Below are positions 6,298 to 6,786 of a stretch of DNA of 6,786 bases, in pieces. The position numbers were made by a program, and so were the translations under genes. Source of the DNA: Paenibacillus sp. (GTDB taxonomy: Bacteria > Bacillota > Bacilli > Paenibacillales > NBRC-103111); NCBI GenBank assembly GCA_029239545.1, contig JARBUQ010000457.1, positions 1 through 6,786 on the forward strand. The letters run 5' to 3'. The notes under the pieces are model-generated. The model made no database searches. It was not told the DNA's origin and worked only from the letters and a program-made list of their open reading frames with translations. Position 1 is the first letter of the stretch, and every line of letters starts with the position of its first letter.

Positions 6298-6329
6298 AAA
6301 AATCCCCTGTCACACAAAGGTGGCAGGGG
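6298..6329 (-). terminator. Intrinsic terminator of the PhyH-family gene
   Basis: The stem is 6304-6313 (CCCCTGTCAC) with 6320-6329 (GTGGCAGGGG): ten pairs, one of them a G-U-type mismatch, with a 6-nt loop. On the minus strand the stem is followed by ATTTTTGTG (complement of the A-run 6298-6302), a proper U-tract. It lies about 90 nt past the stop of the minus-strand dioxygenase gene. On the plus strand there is no U-run (GACGGTATTG), so it would stop the convergent beta-helix transcript less well, though the stem may still protect its 3' end. Confidence 0.72.
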
Positions 6330-6417
6330 GACGGTATTGCTTGTAATTTTCACGTTAACCTTACTGGCAGACCATATTTCGTTTCATTGGGCGGACAGCT
6401 CGTTTACTTAAGCTATC

Positions 6418-6786
6418 TTAGCATTCCGCATCCGACATTTCGCTTGTGAACACTTCCTTGAATTGTTTGGGCGTCATCTTCTCTGACGATTCCGGGCAGT
6501 AATGGAATTGCAACGCGCGTCTGCGATACTCGGAGAGGTTCGGCGGCGTCCCATGATGAAGCATGCCAGCGAAGAACAACGCCCCGCCCGGCTTCAACGG
6601 AACGACAACGTCACGTGCAACCTCAACCTGGGAGTCGCAAATTTGCCAGTCGCGTACGGCAAAATGCGGGACAGCGCCTTCCAGATGCGTACCCGGAATT
6701 ACGTGCATGCAGCCGTTGTCTAGTCTGGCTTCATCGAGCGCAATCCAGACCCCGCATACCATCTTCGTTTGCGACAAATTGCCATA
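6418..6786 (-). CDS. PhyH (phytanoyl-CoA dioxygenase) family protein, C-terminal part (5' end outside window)
   Basis: This is the final 122 residues of an Fe(II)/2-oxoglutarate-dependent oxygenase. The frame is open to the window edge, reading Y-G-N-L-S-Q-T-K-M; the TTG codon at 6777-6775 is an internal leucine, not a start. Counting from the window edge, the visible family signatures are VWIALDEA (13-20), NGCMHVIPGTH (24-34), the distal iron-ligand histidine His78 in LHHGTPPN (76-83), and the 2-oxoglutarate-binding arginine in the RRR run (probably Arg89), followed by ALQFHY. The HxD half of the iron site lies outside. PhyH-family proteins in bacteria hydroxylate varied small molecules, so the substrate cannot be named; phytanoyl-CoA itself is unlikely here. 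The gene converges on the beta-helix gene with a 141-bp gap and has its own terminator, so it is probably a separate unit. Confidence 0.9.
   Translation of the reverse strand, partial: YGNLSQTKMVCGVWIALDEARLDNGCMHVIPGTHLEGAVPHFAVRDWQICDSQVEVARDVVVPLKPGGALFFAGMLHHGTPPNLSEYRRRALQFHYCPESSEKMTPKQFKEVFTSEMSDAEC

Noticed and set aside
6304..6329. Bidirectional terminator for both convergent genes
   Set aside because: Only the minus-strand direction has a U-run after the stem; the plus-strand side has GACGGTATTG, so I assign it to the PhyH gene only.
6775..6777. TTG as start codon of the PhyH-family gene
   Set aside because: The frame stays open to the window edge and the family needs about 150 or more residues upstream, including the HxD iron motif, so this codon is an internal leucine.
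1..6786. Mobile element, CRISPR array, tRNA or phage signature
   Set aside because: No transposase or integrase, no regularly spaced repeats, no cloverleaf and no terminal repeats were seen on reading the window.

Overview
The window looks like a carbohydrate-use locus from a low-to-moderate GC Gram-positive bacterium, most likely Paenibacillus or a relative (Paenibacillaceae). This rests on the YesM/YesN-style two-component pair with an AraC-type output domain, strong G-rich Shine-Dalgarno sequences, and the mix of intracellular glycoside hydrolase, beta-helix and PhyH-family proteins. The organism call is inference. No rRNA, tRNA, CRISPR array or insertion sequence is visible.

Layout. Positions 1-580 (-) hold the N-terminal 193 codons of a YesM-type sensor histidine kinase, cut by the window edge. 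Positions 573-2201 (-) hold a complete YesN-type response regulator whose end overlaps the kinase start by 8 nt. A 236-bp gap follows, with a long imperfect hairpin, a 12-bp palindrome and two candidate promoters. Positions 2438-4849 (-) hold a complete GH2 beta-mannosidase. A 227-bp divergent control region (4850-5076) carries a perfect 16-bp inverted repeat, a repeated AGTAAACGA word and a GGA-repeat leader element. Positions 5077-6276 (+) hold a right-handed parallel beta-helix protein without a signal peptide. Positions 6418-6786 (-) hold the C-terminal 122 residues of a PhyH-family Fe(II)/2-oxoglutarate dioxygenase, convergent with the beta-helix gene and ending in an intrinsic terminator.

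Working model (inference). The membrane kinase senses an extracellular glycan-related signal and phosphorylates the AraC-type regulator. The regulator may then control the divergent mannosidase and beta-helix promoters. Both enzymes appear cytoplasmic, so they would act on imported oligosaccharides: the mannosidase removes terminal beta-D-mannose, and the beta-helix protein may be a lyase, epimerase or hydrolase for another part of the same glycan. No transporter lies in the window.

The most unusual material is in the gaps between genes. The hexamer GTAAAC/GTTTAC occurs six times, five of them in the roughly 6-9% of the window that is non-coding, and the mannosidase leader may begin with an mRNA-stabilising SD-like block. 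No clearly new defence or mobile system is visible.
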